Assembly (NCBI GenBank): GCA_011009095.1
Contig: VTPC01008133.1
Location: 5,806 to 69,805 of the forward strand
Reading direction: 5' to 3'
DNA: 64,000 bases
From: Ignelater luminosus
Taxonomy: Eukaryota > Arthropoda > Insecta > Coleoptera > Elateridae
A program made the position numbers and the translations under genes. Below, in pieces: positions 13,671 through 26,449 of this stretch (positions are counted from its first letter, which is position 1; every line of letters begins with the position of its first letter). The notes under the pieces were generated by a model. The model was not told the origin of the DNA and searched no databases. It saw only the letters and a program-made list of their open reading frames with translations.

Positions 13671-14822
13671 CATTACCAGTCCAGTAAAGTTACCTCTGGA
13701 AAGGGACTTTACGTCAAAAAGATTGTATACTAAATCATTCCTTTTGGACCTTAAGAGCTTGAATTGTAGTATAAGATCCCAAAAGTCCAAAAAAATTCCA
13801 CTAGTGCGTTTTCCAAAAAAGCACGGAAAATTGGCATTTCTTTGAACGCTTATAGCAGCGAGACCATTTATTGTAGAAATATGATCTTTGTTTTTGTTTT
13901 GTTACAAATTCTATTAGCTTTCACTTTTACTTAAAGAATTTTTCTCGATTATCTTTAGTTTTTTCTTTATTTTAGTAATACCCCAGTAAAGTTAGCTCTG
14001 AAAAGGGACTTCACTCCAAAAAAATTATATACCAAATAATTCCTTTTGGGCCTTAAAGAGCCTGAATTGTAGTATAAGATCCCAAGAGTTCGGAAAAATT
14101 CCACTGGTGTTTTTTGGAAAAGCGGAAAAAGCGTGGAAAATTGGCATGTCTTTGAACGCTTGTAGCAGCTAGACTATTTATCATAGAGATATGATCTTTT
14201 TTTTGTTTTGTCACAAATTCTATTAGCTTTCACTTTTACTAAAAGCATTTTTTTAAATTTTATTTAGTTTTTTTCCTATTTTAGTAAATATGGGCACCTT
14301 AAACATTTTTCATTAAAAAATGAATTTTAAATGGCCATATCTTAATAAATAATGAATTAATCGAAATTTCATCCAAACAAAAGTTGTACCTTGTTTTATA
14401 TTAGCTTTAATTTGATACCAATAAAATTGAAATTTAATGAAAGGGAGATGAGTAATAATTGGGAATGTAGTAAAGAAAGTGGCATTGCTTCATGTCATAG
14501 TGACTGACCTTTGGCGTGGTCGGGCGTTTAAGGTTTCCATATTTACTAAAACAGAAAAAAAACTAAACAAAATCGAGAAAAATGTTTTAAATAAAAGTGA
14601 AAGCTAATAAGATTTGTGATAAAACAAAAAAAAGATCATATCTCTACGATACACAGTCTGGCTGCTACGAGCGTTCAAAAAAATTTAAATTCTCGCGCTT
14701 TTCCCGCTTTTCCGGAAAACGCACCAGTAGGATTTTTCCAGCCTTTTGAGATCTTTAAGGTCCAAAAGGAATTATTTGGTATACGACTTTTTTGGGGTAA
14801 AAACATAATTATACTGGGCTAT
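13671..14822. repeat. Tandem plus inverted triplication of a roughly 300-bp unit
   Basis: Two direct copies abut (about 13681-13980 and 13981-14290) and a third lies inverted at about 14527-14820, separated from the second by about 230 bp. Landmarks present in all copies include TATGATCTTT, ATTAGCTTTCACTTTTA and TTAGTAAATATGG or its complement. Copies differ by substitutions and small indels, so the duplication is not recent. Copy two and the inverted copy form a hairpin-capable foldback. No transposase is encoded; it may be a foldback element or a satellite seed. Confidence 0.7.
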
Positions 14823-16246
14823 CTCTTTTGCAAACTCCATAAACCTAGTACATATTGGCACTAAAACATATTGACTAAACTCCTTTGGCATAAATGGTTT
14901 TGATGAAAAACCAAAATTATGACAGATTCAGAATGACAAAAGTGATTGACAGTGATAATCTATCGAATCAAAAATTTCGAATGAGTTGGCTCAGAATGCT
15001 CGTACAACATTGCCAATAATAAGATTTTTGCCAAAACATTAATTTACAACTCAACAAAATACAAAATTTTAGAATTTGCTGTTATTTTACAAAATCTGTT
15101 AATCTTTTCATAATATTGCAGGTGAAAGGTGTAACCAATGCAAGCTTTTTATTTTACAGAGTATTTCTTTGATTGGCTCGTGAGCAAAGACATTCACGAA
15201 CATCTTCGTACAGTTTTTGTTGGGGATTCCTTTTACGTGAAGCTGTTCTGCCAATTGTCGAATGCCCTGTACATATTTCTTCAAACATGTTGGAATTATC
15301 CATTTTATTTCTTGTTGTGTCTCAAAACGTCCTAGAAAACAATAAAATGGAAGATTCCAACATTTTGAAGAGATATATCAAAAAATATTTTGCAAATAAT
15401 CCAAGCTTTATTTATAATCAGTGTAAAGAACTTTTATGAAATAAAAATTGTTCTACATAGGAGATTTCAAACTTTTAGTAAAACTTGGAAAAGAAGAAAG
15501 GTTTAGAAAGTTATTATAGCTGTGAATAAACATGACTCCCATGAAAATATTCTGAAATTAATCAGTTTGCAATCAAATCTGTGTAGAGAAACTTAATAGT
15601 TTAATAATAAGTTGAATGACAAGAAGAATCTGATGCAAATGTATCAAGGAACATATCATCAAGATCATGAACCTAATTCTTTAACAAATTAAAAAGATAC
15701 AGCCCGGAAAAGAAAGAATGGTATGATGTGGTCGAGAATAAGCTATAAGCCTGCAGTATAGTATGATTTACAAGAAAATATTTCAACGGTTAAAGAAAAA
15801 AATCTTGTCAATTGTATTGAATATGTTGGGCGTATCTATGAAGTTAGTAAATCTAGAAAACTTTGGAATTAATGTCAGAAAATGACTAATAAATTCTTGC
15901 AATAATTTTTAATATTACCTGAAATAATTTTAGCGCAATATCTTTTTTATAAGATTTTATTGATATTGTTGTTTTATAAATTTGGTGTAGCTTTGATTGG
16001 AGAATTATCTATTTATTATGTAAGTAACATTACTGTGCACTAAAATGGTAATGATATTTAAAATGTCAAAGAAAGTTAACCTTTTTCTACATAAAACTTG
16101 CATACATTCATTTCATATTTTCTGATTTAAAAGTAGCCTTTGTATGATATATCCATTTCCTATATTTTGTCAAATATCATTCAAACCATCCATTTCCTAT
16201 ATCTTGTCAAATATTATGGAAGCTATTATGCAATTTATTAATAAGT
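14823..16246. other. Intergenic DNA upstream of the SUN gene
   Basis: No gene is recognised here. A 30-bp direct repeat with 37-bp period (16151-16180 and 16188-16217, beginning ATCCATTTCCTATAT) sits just upstream of the SUN-protein start. An ATG inside this stretch (16217-16219) opens a 12-codon upstream frame whose TAG stop overlaps the SUN start codon region in another frame. It matters only if the transcript starts upstream of it, which cannot be seen. Confidence 0.5.
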
Positions 16247-19156
16247 ATGACTAGTAAATTATACAATAATGTTACATCATTAAGCAGAAGTTCATTGCTT
16301 TTCGATGAATCAGATGATTTACATTCAGTTGGTAGGTTTTATTTATAATTAATATGAATTTTATATAAAGTATAATATTCATACATTTTTTTGATCAAAT
16401 TAGATTGTGAATTATGATTATGAATACTAAAGTTCTAATCAGACATATTTTTCCAGCTGGTAATGTATTAAATCTAGATCACCCTATATATCCATATTAT
16501 ACACGATCTGTAGGTAAGTTTTAAGACAATACCATGAGAAATGCACAAGTTCATATTTTTAATTTTAGCCAGACTTTCAGCAAGATCAAGTAATTCAGGT
16601 GCATCTCTATCTAATTCCTCTATAACCAGACATTCTGTAACATTGAACTTATCTCATTGTTCAAGAAATTCAATTCGAACTAAAGAACGTAAAAATTCAA
16701 AACGACTGACCAGCTCTGATTCATTCACAACTGCCTCTAATCAAACCAATATAGATCAGAATTTAAGAATATCAAGCAACTGCTCTGTTGGATTGGCTGA
16801 TTGCAATAGAGCAAGAGTTAATGGAGTTTTAAGGTTGGTATGCATATGTTACATTATCATAAGGATTCTTTTCTATCAATAATCTTATATGTTTGGTTTT
16901 CTATTTAGTCTTAACTTATATAGTTTAATTTTAAGATCTTTTTATTTAATGAAAGAAATATTTTACAGAAATTTAAGTGGTACTGGTAGTCGAAATCTAA
17001 GCACTTTACAGGTTGTACCATTTGCTCATCAAAGCAATGCAGATAATGTAATAGCAATGGATTTCCCAAACAATAATTGCCCCAGCAAAACATGGCGTTT
17101 TTTTTCCATTCTTGCCTTTATTGGTAAAAATTCATTATGCATCCAAATTTCCATAAAATTTAAATTTACTCTTTTTTGTGACTTAAAATATTTATTTTTT
17201 GATAGAATATTCTTTTCTTATTATACTTTTACCTGCTTATTGTTTCTACTAGGACTTATAGCAATGATTGCAGTACATATTCATAATAATCTAGCGAATT
17301 CTAAGTCATTTTTAAGCAAAGTTGAAGATGACTTATGTAGAATTAAAGAAGAGATTGAAAGAATGAAAGTAAATATTTAAGATTTAATTTAGAATGTCTA
17401 ACTTTAATTGAGCTATTGTCATTTGTTAGAATAGCGTCGTAAAAGGAACCAAGACCCAATTGGAGTCTATGGAAAAAGATACTCGACAAAAATTAGACAC
17501 AGTTGAAAGGTTGCTAAGGGATATTAGAAAAGAAAAGAAAGCCACTCCTAGCACATCCTTCCCTTCATGCAAGCTAATTAATAGAATTTTTCTAAAATAA
17601 AATGTGTGAAAGTTTTTTTTTCTAAATATGCTTTAGGTGCAAAATCTGATGGAGATGAAGGAGGAATTAGAGCAATAGTAGCACAGTTATTAGAGGAATA
17701 TAGTGCAGATAAAACAGGCAAAACTGATTTTGCCTTAGAATCAGCAGGCAAGTGAATAATCGTGCCATTTATTTTAAGGTTAGTTTTACTCTTCACTTTT
17801 TTAGGAGGCAGCATTGTTAGTTGTAGCAGAGATACTCAACCTTACAACCCTGCATCGGGTCTAACAACATTGTTTGGAATACCAATATGTTATAAGTCAA
17901 ATGGGCCTAGGTCAATAATACAGGTAAAGTGTTTTTTACAATTTTTAACTTTTAATTAAAACTCTTAAGTCTAGATATCAATGATGAGATTTAAGGTCAA
18001 CATATCTTATGCCATTCACACTGTTGTAGAACATTAACTTTTGTTTCAGCCTACCGTTCTACCAGGTGAATGCTGGGCATTTAAAGGGACTTCAGGGGCA
18101 GTAACAATTAAACTTCTGGGTCCTGTATTCATAAATGGTGTTAGTTTAGAACATATATCAAAAGCAATTTCTCCTTCTGGGGAGATCGATTCAGCTCCAA
18201 AAGAGTTCAGTATAGGGGTAAGCCACATATTTATTATTTCTTCTTAATGATTTATCTTTCATTTAATTTGAAGTCATACTTTAAGTTAGAAAAATTGATA
18301 TTTATTTATATCATATGTATAACTAAGAATAAAGTATCATTTCCTCCATTTAATGATTAAACTTCATCTGCAGAAGGAAAAGATGCGCCTTCCTCCTTAT
18401 TCATAAACATGTTATATCTTTGTTTTCTTTAGGCTACAGTTGATGGAGAGTATTTGTCACTTGGACAATTTGTTTATGACATTAATGGTCCAACATTGCA
18501 ATATTTTGATATACAAACTCCCATGAAATCATTCAGATATATTGAGTTTAAAGTGCATTCGAATCATGGAAATCCCGCTTATACTTGTGTTTATAGGTAA
18601 CATATCTATTTCCCATTTATACCTAGCCAATTATATTCATTGAAATGTATAGATGAGTGCACCTTGGAGGTACTACAACAATCTGTTTCTTTCTTATCAA
18701 TTACAAACCTTATTTTTCAACTTTTATTAATTGAAGTATTGTATTGATAAATTTAAATAACCTAGAAATTAATAAAGGATGAAAAACATGTTTTATAATT
18801 AATAAGAAAGAGATGGATAGTACTCCCAGGGTACGTCATATGCATGTTCTCTATGCACTGGCAGTCAGTTGAAAGTTAACGGATTGACATCCTTTTACAT
18901 AGGCCATAATAAAATTTACTTTTAAGAAGTCAAATACGTCAAACTAACAAATCAAATTTAGATAACCTAAAAGTTACTTGGGTCACACAAAGCCTGTATC
19001 AAAAGATGTCCATATTGACAAAATCGTAGCCAAGTCATCTACTTTTGACTGACCGATAGTCTACAGCAGGATATTGAAAATCATTTATTAAAATATTCTA
19101 AATTTTATAGGTTACGTGTGCATGGTGTTTTGGATAACACAGAAGCACCTAATTGA
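16247..19156 (+). CDS. SUN-domain inner nuclear membrane protein
   Basis: Eleven exons: 16247-16331, 16457-16513, 16569-16833, 16969-17123, 17253-17368, 17430-17568, 17637-17747, 17805-17923, 18050-18217, 18433-18596 and 19111-19156, giving 474 residues. The first about 170 residues are Ser/Asn/Arg-rich and would face the nucleoplasm. One membrane segment follows (WRFFSILAFIGLIAMIAVHI), then a short Lys/Glu-rich coiled coil. The C-terminal SUN domain begins at ALESAGGSIVS, contains CWAFKGTSGAVTIKL, and ends with the typical RLRVHG close to the stop. SUN proteins bind KASH proteins in the perinuclear space and form the LINC bridge between nucleus and cytoskeleton. The coiled coil is shorter than in SUN1/2. 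Introns 17569-17636 and 17748-17804 appear to use GC donors (CAT|GCAAGC and CAG|GCAAGT); no in-phase GT donor replaces them. Which insect SUN paralogue this is cannot be decided here. Confidence 0.93.
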
Positions 19157-19464
19157 AAATAATTATTATACATTTTGTTTATTATTGTATTTGTATTGAT
19201 TTTTATTATATATTCTAGTCAATATGTTGTTGTCTAGTCATTAATCATTATACTCCACTCACGATGTTTCTGGGTCGTATATGGCTGTGGCAGAATATAT
19301 GACAGTTTGAGTATTTGTAAACGGGGCTGTTTATCTATTAACTCGGCTTGTAAAATCTTATTGATGCTTAACGTATTTTAAGGTTATGATTTTATGACAG
19401 TTTTTATTATTGTAAATGTGTAAATCGATTGTGCTAAAAGATTGTTTCACAAAAATTCCTATTT

Positions 19465-20276
19465 ATATACAGTGTGTCCAAGATAAGGATGCACAGCATG
19501 GAGATCTTGGAAACGGTAAGAGATACAGCATCAGTTAAATGGGATGAAAGTTGGCTATTTATAGGACCTTTTTGTTGGTGTTTGCAAAATCTAAATATCT
19601 TGGATAGTTTCAGAGGTATTTAAAAAAAAAAGTAGATTTTTTGATTTTCGTTATTTTTTCTTTTATTTATTTGAAGAGATATCGGAAAACTAAAACCACT
19701 TTTCCATTGCCACTTTTTGTTCTCTATTAAAATACGCTAACAAAATTCTAGTACAACGTTTTGGTTTTGAGTAACCATCATCAACCTCATTTTTTTAATA
19801 GGCGAAAAAACAATTGAAAATTGTTTTGGATAGCTCTTGTTGTCACGATTCTAATGAATAAATAACCCTATCATGTTTACATCATTAGAATCGTGACAAC
19901 AAGAGCTATTCAAAACAATTTTGAATTGTTTTTCTGCCTATTTAAAAAAATGAGGTTGATGATGGTTACTTGAAACCAAAACGTTGTACAGTAATTTTGT
20001 TAGCGTATTTTAATAGAGAACAAAAAGTAGCAATGGAAAAGTGGTTTTAGTTTTCCGATATCTCTTCAAATAAATAAAAGAAAAAATAATAACAAAAAAC
20101 GAGAAAACTACTTTTTTTTGAAATATCTCTGAAACTATCCAAGATATCTAGATTTTGCAAATGCCAACAAAGGTTCTATAAATAGCCAACTTTCATCCCA
20201 TTTAACCGATCCTGTATCTCTTACCGTTTCCAAGATCTCCATGCTGTGCATCCTTATCTTGGACACACTGTATATA
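19465..20276. mobile_element. Long palindromic (foldback) element, about 810 bp
   Basis: Both ends read TATATACAGTGTGTCCAAG on opposite strands, and the two arms (about 19465-19857 and 19881-20276) match nearly throughout, leaving a loop of only about 25 bp. No coding capacity is seen. Its terminal CAGTGTG differs from the CAGGGTG of the other palindromes in this window, although the overall design is the same. Flanks repeat TATTTA-like sequence, too AT-rich to prove a target duplication. Confidence 0.85.
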
Positions 20277-23200
20277 CATATTTATAAATTAAAGTTTTAC
20301 AAGTTAACCAGTTAGAGTTGGCCAGTGAAAATTGGTTGCGCACTGGCATAACAGCGATTTGTGGTGGGGACCGCACTTGCAGCTCGGCTTCAGTAGTGTT
20401 CTCTCTTTTCCTCAAATGCGCAGCCTACCGGCCAACTTTATCTGTTTTACTTGTATGTTTTTATTTATAATCTTTGGCATTCTCCTTAATTGACATTAAT
20501 AGATGCAAAATATAAGAAAAATTTGATCTTTTTGATCATGCAACGGCACCAAATACAGCCGCAGGTACAGCAATTTTCAGAAAAAAAAGGAAACTACATT
20601 GTGAATGGAGTACATATATATGTATTGTTACATGATTCAGAGAGTACATTTTATACATCCAAGATTGAAAATTAGATAATCATGCAGAAACTGCTAATCT
20701 GGTTACAGTAAGAATCTTCTCCTTTTATAGAGACAACACCCTGTAGATGTACGGGGTGTAACCATTTGATAATGATAAGTAAAGTTCCGAATTACATGAT
20801 TTTAATATTACCTTCCTTTAAATAAACCATTAAAGTTCAACTTGACACACTATAGGCCAGTGCTTGGCATGTTAAGTGGTGTTCCTCCACCTACTATAAT
20901 TCCTCTAATTGATTTCTCTACTCAAATTTAAAAGTAATCAATGACATAAAAAAGATTAATGTTTCAACACTGTATTATTATTTAAAAATTGTTATGTTAA
21001 AATCTTATCTTGAACTCAGGATAAATCTTGAAAATACTGTGTTCTCGGCAACTTTTTTATTATTACCCATCACCTCATTGATAATCTATGAATCTATTTT
21101 TACTAAATGCAATGGACATCGGAAATCAAGCTGCACTGAACAATCTTGATACATCACATGAACTCCCAAGCATCGAAGGATGGGGATTAACCTTGTCACT
21201 TTGCTGAGCACTGCTGCAGGAGATCTACAGCATCCTATGATCTCTATTGGTAGGAATTTAAGCTCTTTCAGTATCCATCAAGCTGTTAGTAATAAGAGTA
21301 ATATTTTAACTAATTAAAAATACTAAATAATACTAATATTATCCTTTGTTGATAGGAAAGGTTTTTATTGCTAAACTAGGTTCACATACTCTTGTAAGTA
21401 AGAAGTTGATCAGCCAAGCAAAAGTGCTTTTCTCTGTGCTTTTTAGCTTAGAATGGAAATTTCAAGGGGTTTTGGCTTTTAAGAAACTTGTTACAAGTGT
21501 GAGATGAGTGCCAATGAATGTGTTTCTCGCTATACCATCCCATGTAATAGCAATACATACAGGAATATGGGTTCAATCCCATGTGAATTCTAATTTTATT
21601 ATATGTATGCTCTGAATATAGGAATCAGGAAAATGTTTGTTTAGGTTAGGATTAGCAATTGTATTAATTTACAGTTGTTTGACTGGTTTTAGTATAAGTG
21701 TGGAAAAGTGCACCATCCTGCAAGAAGATAATGTTTTCAATATCATGATTGTGTAAACTTGGTATACCAAAATTCTAAATAACATTAATGTCCAGTAACC
21801 ATTACTGTAATGTTCAACAAGAAAATAACATTTGAAAGTTTAACAATAATCCTATTACTGTGAAAAGCAAAACAAAAAGCTTTGAGTGACGCGTTGTAAC
21901 AAAGGATTTATTTGGTGAAAAAGCAATAAGATAGCAACAGTGGATCTTTATTTTACACTAATTAATGTTTACAATTTTGTAACTACTATTATAACTCACT
22001 GGGCAGTGAGTACAGTGCAGTTGCTACATTTAAAATCAAGTAAACAACAAATGTAAATTCTTTGGTATACAAAAAAGAAATCATTTAGGATTAAGAGCAT
22101 TTGATACCTCATGCTACAATAATTTTAGAATATAATCTCACAAAGTAATAAATATTACATATTTTGAATTTATGCATAATCTTTCAGGGCTGTCCTGTTA
22201 ATAAAATGATGCAATTATTCATAAATTAATTTAGACATTTAAATCTTGCATTGTAGCATAGTCATAGTATGGCACAAAGTAGCAAGTAGCAAATGAGATG
22301 CTAAAATTATCTTGTCAATACATTAGCTGTTCCCTAAAAAACCACTCTTTTGCACAAACTAATATGGAGTACTGATATCTAATGCTCTTAACAGTTATAT
22401 AAATTCTACTATAAAATATTAAAATTGACTAAGTGTATTGGGGGACGGACTGAATTAATAAAAGTGTCAACAATCAATTTTACAACACAGATAATTAAGA
22501 TTAAATGAAAATGAAAGTACAAATTCAAAATTCAGGTTAGTAGCATTGTCGAGATTTCAAATTTTTGATAGGCACATACTTGAAGCTGGTTGTACCAACT
22601 TTATATTATTAATGTTCAAATGGATAATATAACTAGTAAATTGTTTTATTTGCTTTCTTTTGAGCAAATAGAATATTATTTGCTAAATGAATTGTAATCG
22701 AATTTTTATGTGTCTACTATAATTAACTTTTGAAAATGGTGGAAAAACAAATATTGTAAACCTTCAACTTTCATGGAAATTTTGCTTTTATTAACAATGA
22801 CTTATTAAAAATTCCATGGGGGTGAACAAACAACTCTTTTTTTATACATTATTACTTATACTGTACATTCTAATGTATGGTAGCAACAATAACGTTTTCA
22901 ATTTTCAAACAAGTTATTAGAATACAAACGCCATTTGTATTCTCACAACATTCTCATTAACAATGTTACATAAATATCATATTAATATGACATTTAAAAA
23001 TTAAATAACATGATAGACAAATCTACAATTATGGGTATAGGTATAAGTTTTTACTGAATTATTTTATGTCTATAACTATTGACATAAAACATTCAAGTAA
23101 AAGCTAAAACTTCTTTATTATGTTATAATAGGATTGACTCATTGCCATGGTCCTAATTATATTGAAATTATGTTGGTAAGCATGGCTTTTAATTTGTTTT

Positions 23201-23709
23201 AAAATTATCATCACAAAGAGCCACAATTTTATTTTTCCCTCTTTTAGTTATTAAATATTTTATAACACATACACAAGGTTTGTCTGAAAGTTTGGGACCA
23301 ATTGCTTTTTAACAGTATTATATTCACTGGTCATTCTTGAGACTATTTATTAGCAAGTTTGAACTCACCAATATAATATTAAAATGCCAGTATAAAAGTC
23401 TTACTTGCCTGCAAAACACTAGTCTTTATAGAAAAATTCTTAAAAGTCCTCTGTCTAAAGAATCAATTAAATGGTAAGAATTCTAAAGACCTATTTCAAT
23501 GGGAAATGAAAACTTGATGAGCCATTTGGACAATTTTAAACAGCTCATCATTGTTTTCATTTCCGTCCAATAATTATACTGGACACGCACAAAAACAAAT
23601 TGTAATAATTCACTGTAATATTGATTGCTACAATTTATACAACATCTGAATCTAAATAAGCATAAATTCTTATTTTGTAAACATTACTACAAGACAATCC
23701 TTTTAGAAT
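20277..23709. other. Gene-free DNA after the SUN gene
   Basis: AT-rich DNA with no recognised gene. Short open stretches at 20490-20675 and around 20855-20930 look superficially exon-like but match nothing I know. A tRNA-like SINE fragment is annotated separately near 21500-21625. Confidence 0.55.
21500..21625 (+). mobile_element. Fragment of a tRNA-derived SINE head
   Basis: The sequence GGGTTCAATCCCATGTGAAT followed by TCTAATTTT matches the B-box and the following junction of the SINE copies near 48.6-49.6 kb. The A-box side is degraded. This is probably a truncated copy of the same family; it is not a functional tRNA because the acceptor stem does not pair. Confidence 0.45.
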
Positions 23710-24642
23710 TATACAGGGTCGCTAAAAAGTATGGAACACGCTGCCCCCGCAGAAACTGTAAAAAATAGACAAATGAAATTTGGAGAACTTAAAGTAGGTA
23801 TTTTTTGCCATGTCTTGCGAAGCAAATTAAAAACAAATCTTCAATTGTTTTTTCGTACGGCCGCCATATTGATTTTTTTTTAAATGGGACACCCTGTATA
23901 TGACCACATATTTTGATAGTAATTTTCAAAACAAATTCAATAATATAAGGGTTGCTATAATTATCTTGAAAGGTTTTGGAGATAATCACTATTCTTTTGT
24001 CAAGGATTTCACTATTAATTTTTATTAAAATCGAGTTACCTGTGAAACAGCAGAGGCAATGGAACTAAAAAAACGTGCGATATTTTAAATGTTTAAAGTT
24101 AAAGAAAACCATAAAAATCTTGCCCTTAGCCTACTTTTTTAAAATAATAGATCGATGCTAAATTTAATGGTGGAATAAGAGCAGTGACGAATTGATAATA
24201 ACAAAAACATAATATAATTTTATAACAAGTGTCCAAAATGCTTCTTGGCACTGAAGCAATCTCGTTTAAAAATTTTTCAAGGAGTGTTGCAAATAATCGG
24301 GGGAACTGCTTGCACCTCATTACGAATCTGCCCTTTAAGTTAAGAAGTCCTTGACAAAAGAATGGTGATTATCTCCAAAACCTTTCAAGATAAGTATAGC
24401 AACCCTAATATCATTGAGTTTGTCTTGAAAATCCCTATCAAAATATGGAATCATATACAGGGTGTTCCATTTAAAAAAATCCGATATGCCAGCTGTACAG
24501 GAAATCAATTGAAGATGTGTTTTTAATTCCCTTTGCAAAACATGGAAACAAATACCTATTCTAAGCTCTCCAAATTTAATTTGTCTATTTTTTACTGTTT
24601 TTGCAGGGCAGCGTGTTTCCATACTTTTTAGCAACCTGTATA
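23710..24642. mobile_element. Palindromic element with TATACAGGGT ends, about 930 bp
   Basis: The left end TATACAGGGTCGCTAAAAAG is mirrored on the right by the complement of TTTTTAGCAACCTGTATA. The arms match for about 300 bp (about 23710-24015 and 24345-24642), including an internal CCCTGTATATGA near the middle of the left arm. The central part does not encode a transposase. The TA at the ends fits TA-targeting Tc1/mariner-type elements, so this is best seen as a non-autonomous relative of the dead transposon at 55239-56687. Confidence 0.8.
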
Positions 24643-26449
24643 CCTTATTGGATTCTAAGAATGCATTAGAAGGAGTCAAGGGACTTCTAAAAATTTATCT
24701 ACAATAGTATTTACTTGCTGTTTAGTACTCGGCCAAGTTTAAAGTATAATGGCATTGGGTAAATTAACCTTAACAACCTTGAGTGTGTGGTATCAAATGG
24801 AAACTGAAACTGATCATATCTTAAACAGGGTACAGGATGTTCAATTAAAAAAATCTTACATTTTGTATTTCTTTTTCTTCAGAGTCAATAGCTAACTTCC
24901 CACATAATAGGATTGTTTCTGAGAACCTTCTTTTTATTTTATCTTTATACTAACCCATGCCTTTTCGTATGCTTATTAGATTTTATTTCAATTAATAAAT
25001 CCTAAGAAGTTATGTTCAAATAATTACTTCGCATTGTAAACAGTATCATTTTGGCGTCATGGTTTATGATGTCATACCATCAGCCTGCTTGTTATCGAAA
25101 GATTTTAAAATGGGAGCTATAGTATGGGACTTCACAATCAAACAAAGAAAGAAAAAGTACTGGATCACTTCATTAGTAAGTTATCTGTCTACTTTTGTCG
25201 AATGTCATTGTAACATTTTCAAGGAAAGTTAGGTTATGTTGAAAAAATAAATTATTATTATTATTATTATCAAAGATATATTTCTATTAATGGATTAAAT
25301 TAAGAATACTTTAGATTTCTAACTCTGGGGGAAAAATGACATGAAATATTATTATAGAAACTCTTGTTTTAACTAAAGCGTCTTGCTAAGAACAGTGACA
25401 TGTCAGAGCACTTCACCAGTAGTACATGATGTACTACTAGAGTTTGCACTGAAGTCAAATGAATTGTTACAATGACAAACATCAAATAAGTGCACTCAAT
25501 GTTGTGCACTATCAAGCTGGGTGGTGCGACTGAGTGCACACTAACCATGTTCTCATGGCATGCAATATGCTCGATTGAATAGAAAAATTGTTATAGTGCA
25601 CCTTGCAATGAGTGAATAGAATATGAGTTTGTGCATTAAATTGCACAAGTGCGGTTAATTGAAGATACTACAAAAAGAGAAATAATAATATGCTGCTGGA
25701 ACTTCCAAGTTCCATATGAATAACTTGCTGTAAATACAAATTATCATCTTCATTCAATTATACATCAAGAAAATCATCAATTTACATGAAATACTTATTT
25801 AGACATTATTTATTTATATTTTTGACTAATTAGTCAAAGAAAATATTTTATTTGTTATAGAATGTTTGGTTAGATTTTCTGGTTAATGATCTACTACTTT
25901 TTAGAAAGCATATCCAATAAATACAGAGTAAAATTCTCTGCTGGAATGGTCATAAAATTTATTCTATTAAAGAGTTTGACGTCTATAAAATATTCTGCTG
26001 TACTCTTTTGATCACAGTAAAAAAATAGATCCCATACATACGTTAAAACTCGAACTTTGTGTGCTATGCTATTTAATATACAGAGTTCATAACTCTTTAT
26101 TTACTATAGAATATTTCTTCCACTAGTTTACTTAATTTTACAGTACTATATTTAAAAACAAAATTAATAATTTTATCCTTTGTTTGTTAATAATAAGAAT
26201 AATAAAAATAAACTATAATTATGATTGATTTGCCTACTTAGCATTCAGGCTCTTTTGTTGCTGCGTAAATCTTACAAGCCATTTAATTCTATTCTACTCC
26301 AACAACGAATCAATTTCACCAAATCTAAATAATCAATTACCTCTTTTGATTAGTAAAACATTTATGGGACCAAGTTATATTTTAGTGTAAATGCAAACAA
26401 AATGAGTAAAATTTATGAATCAACAAATATTGTATTGTCAAAGATTGGT
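24643..26449. other. Intergenic DNA downstream of TTC39
   Basis: No gene is recognised. A further degenerate element end (ACAGGGTACAGGATGTTC) occurs near 24827-24843, an ATT microsatellite near 25248-25270, and a perfect 21-base palindrome (AGTAGTACAT-G-ATGTACTACT) at 25418-25438. Confidence 0.55.

Noticed and set aside
16889..17380. A single long plus-strand frame of 163 codons
   Set aside because: It is two SUN exons plus the unspliced intron between them, which happens to stay open.
20490..20930. Open stretches resembling exons (20490-20675; about 20855-20930 ending in a stop after FSTQI)
   Set aside because: No match to a protein family I know and no consistent splice phase linking them.
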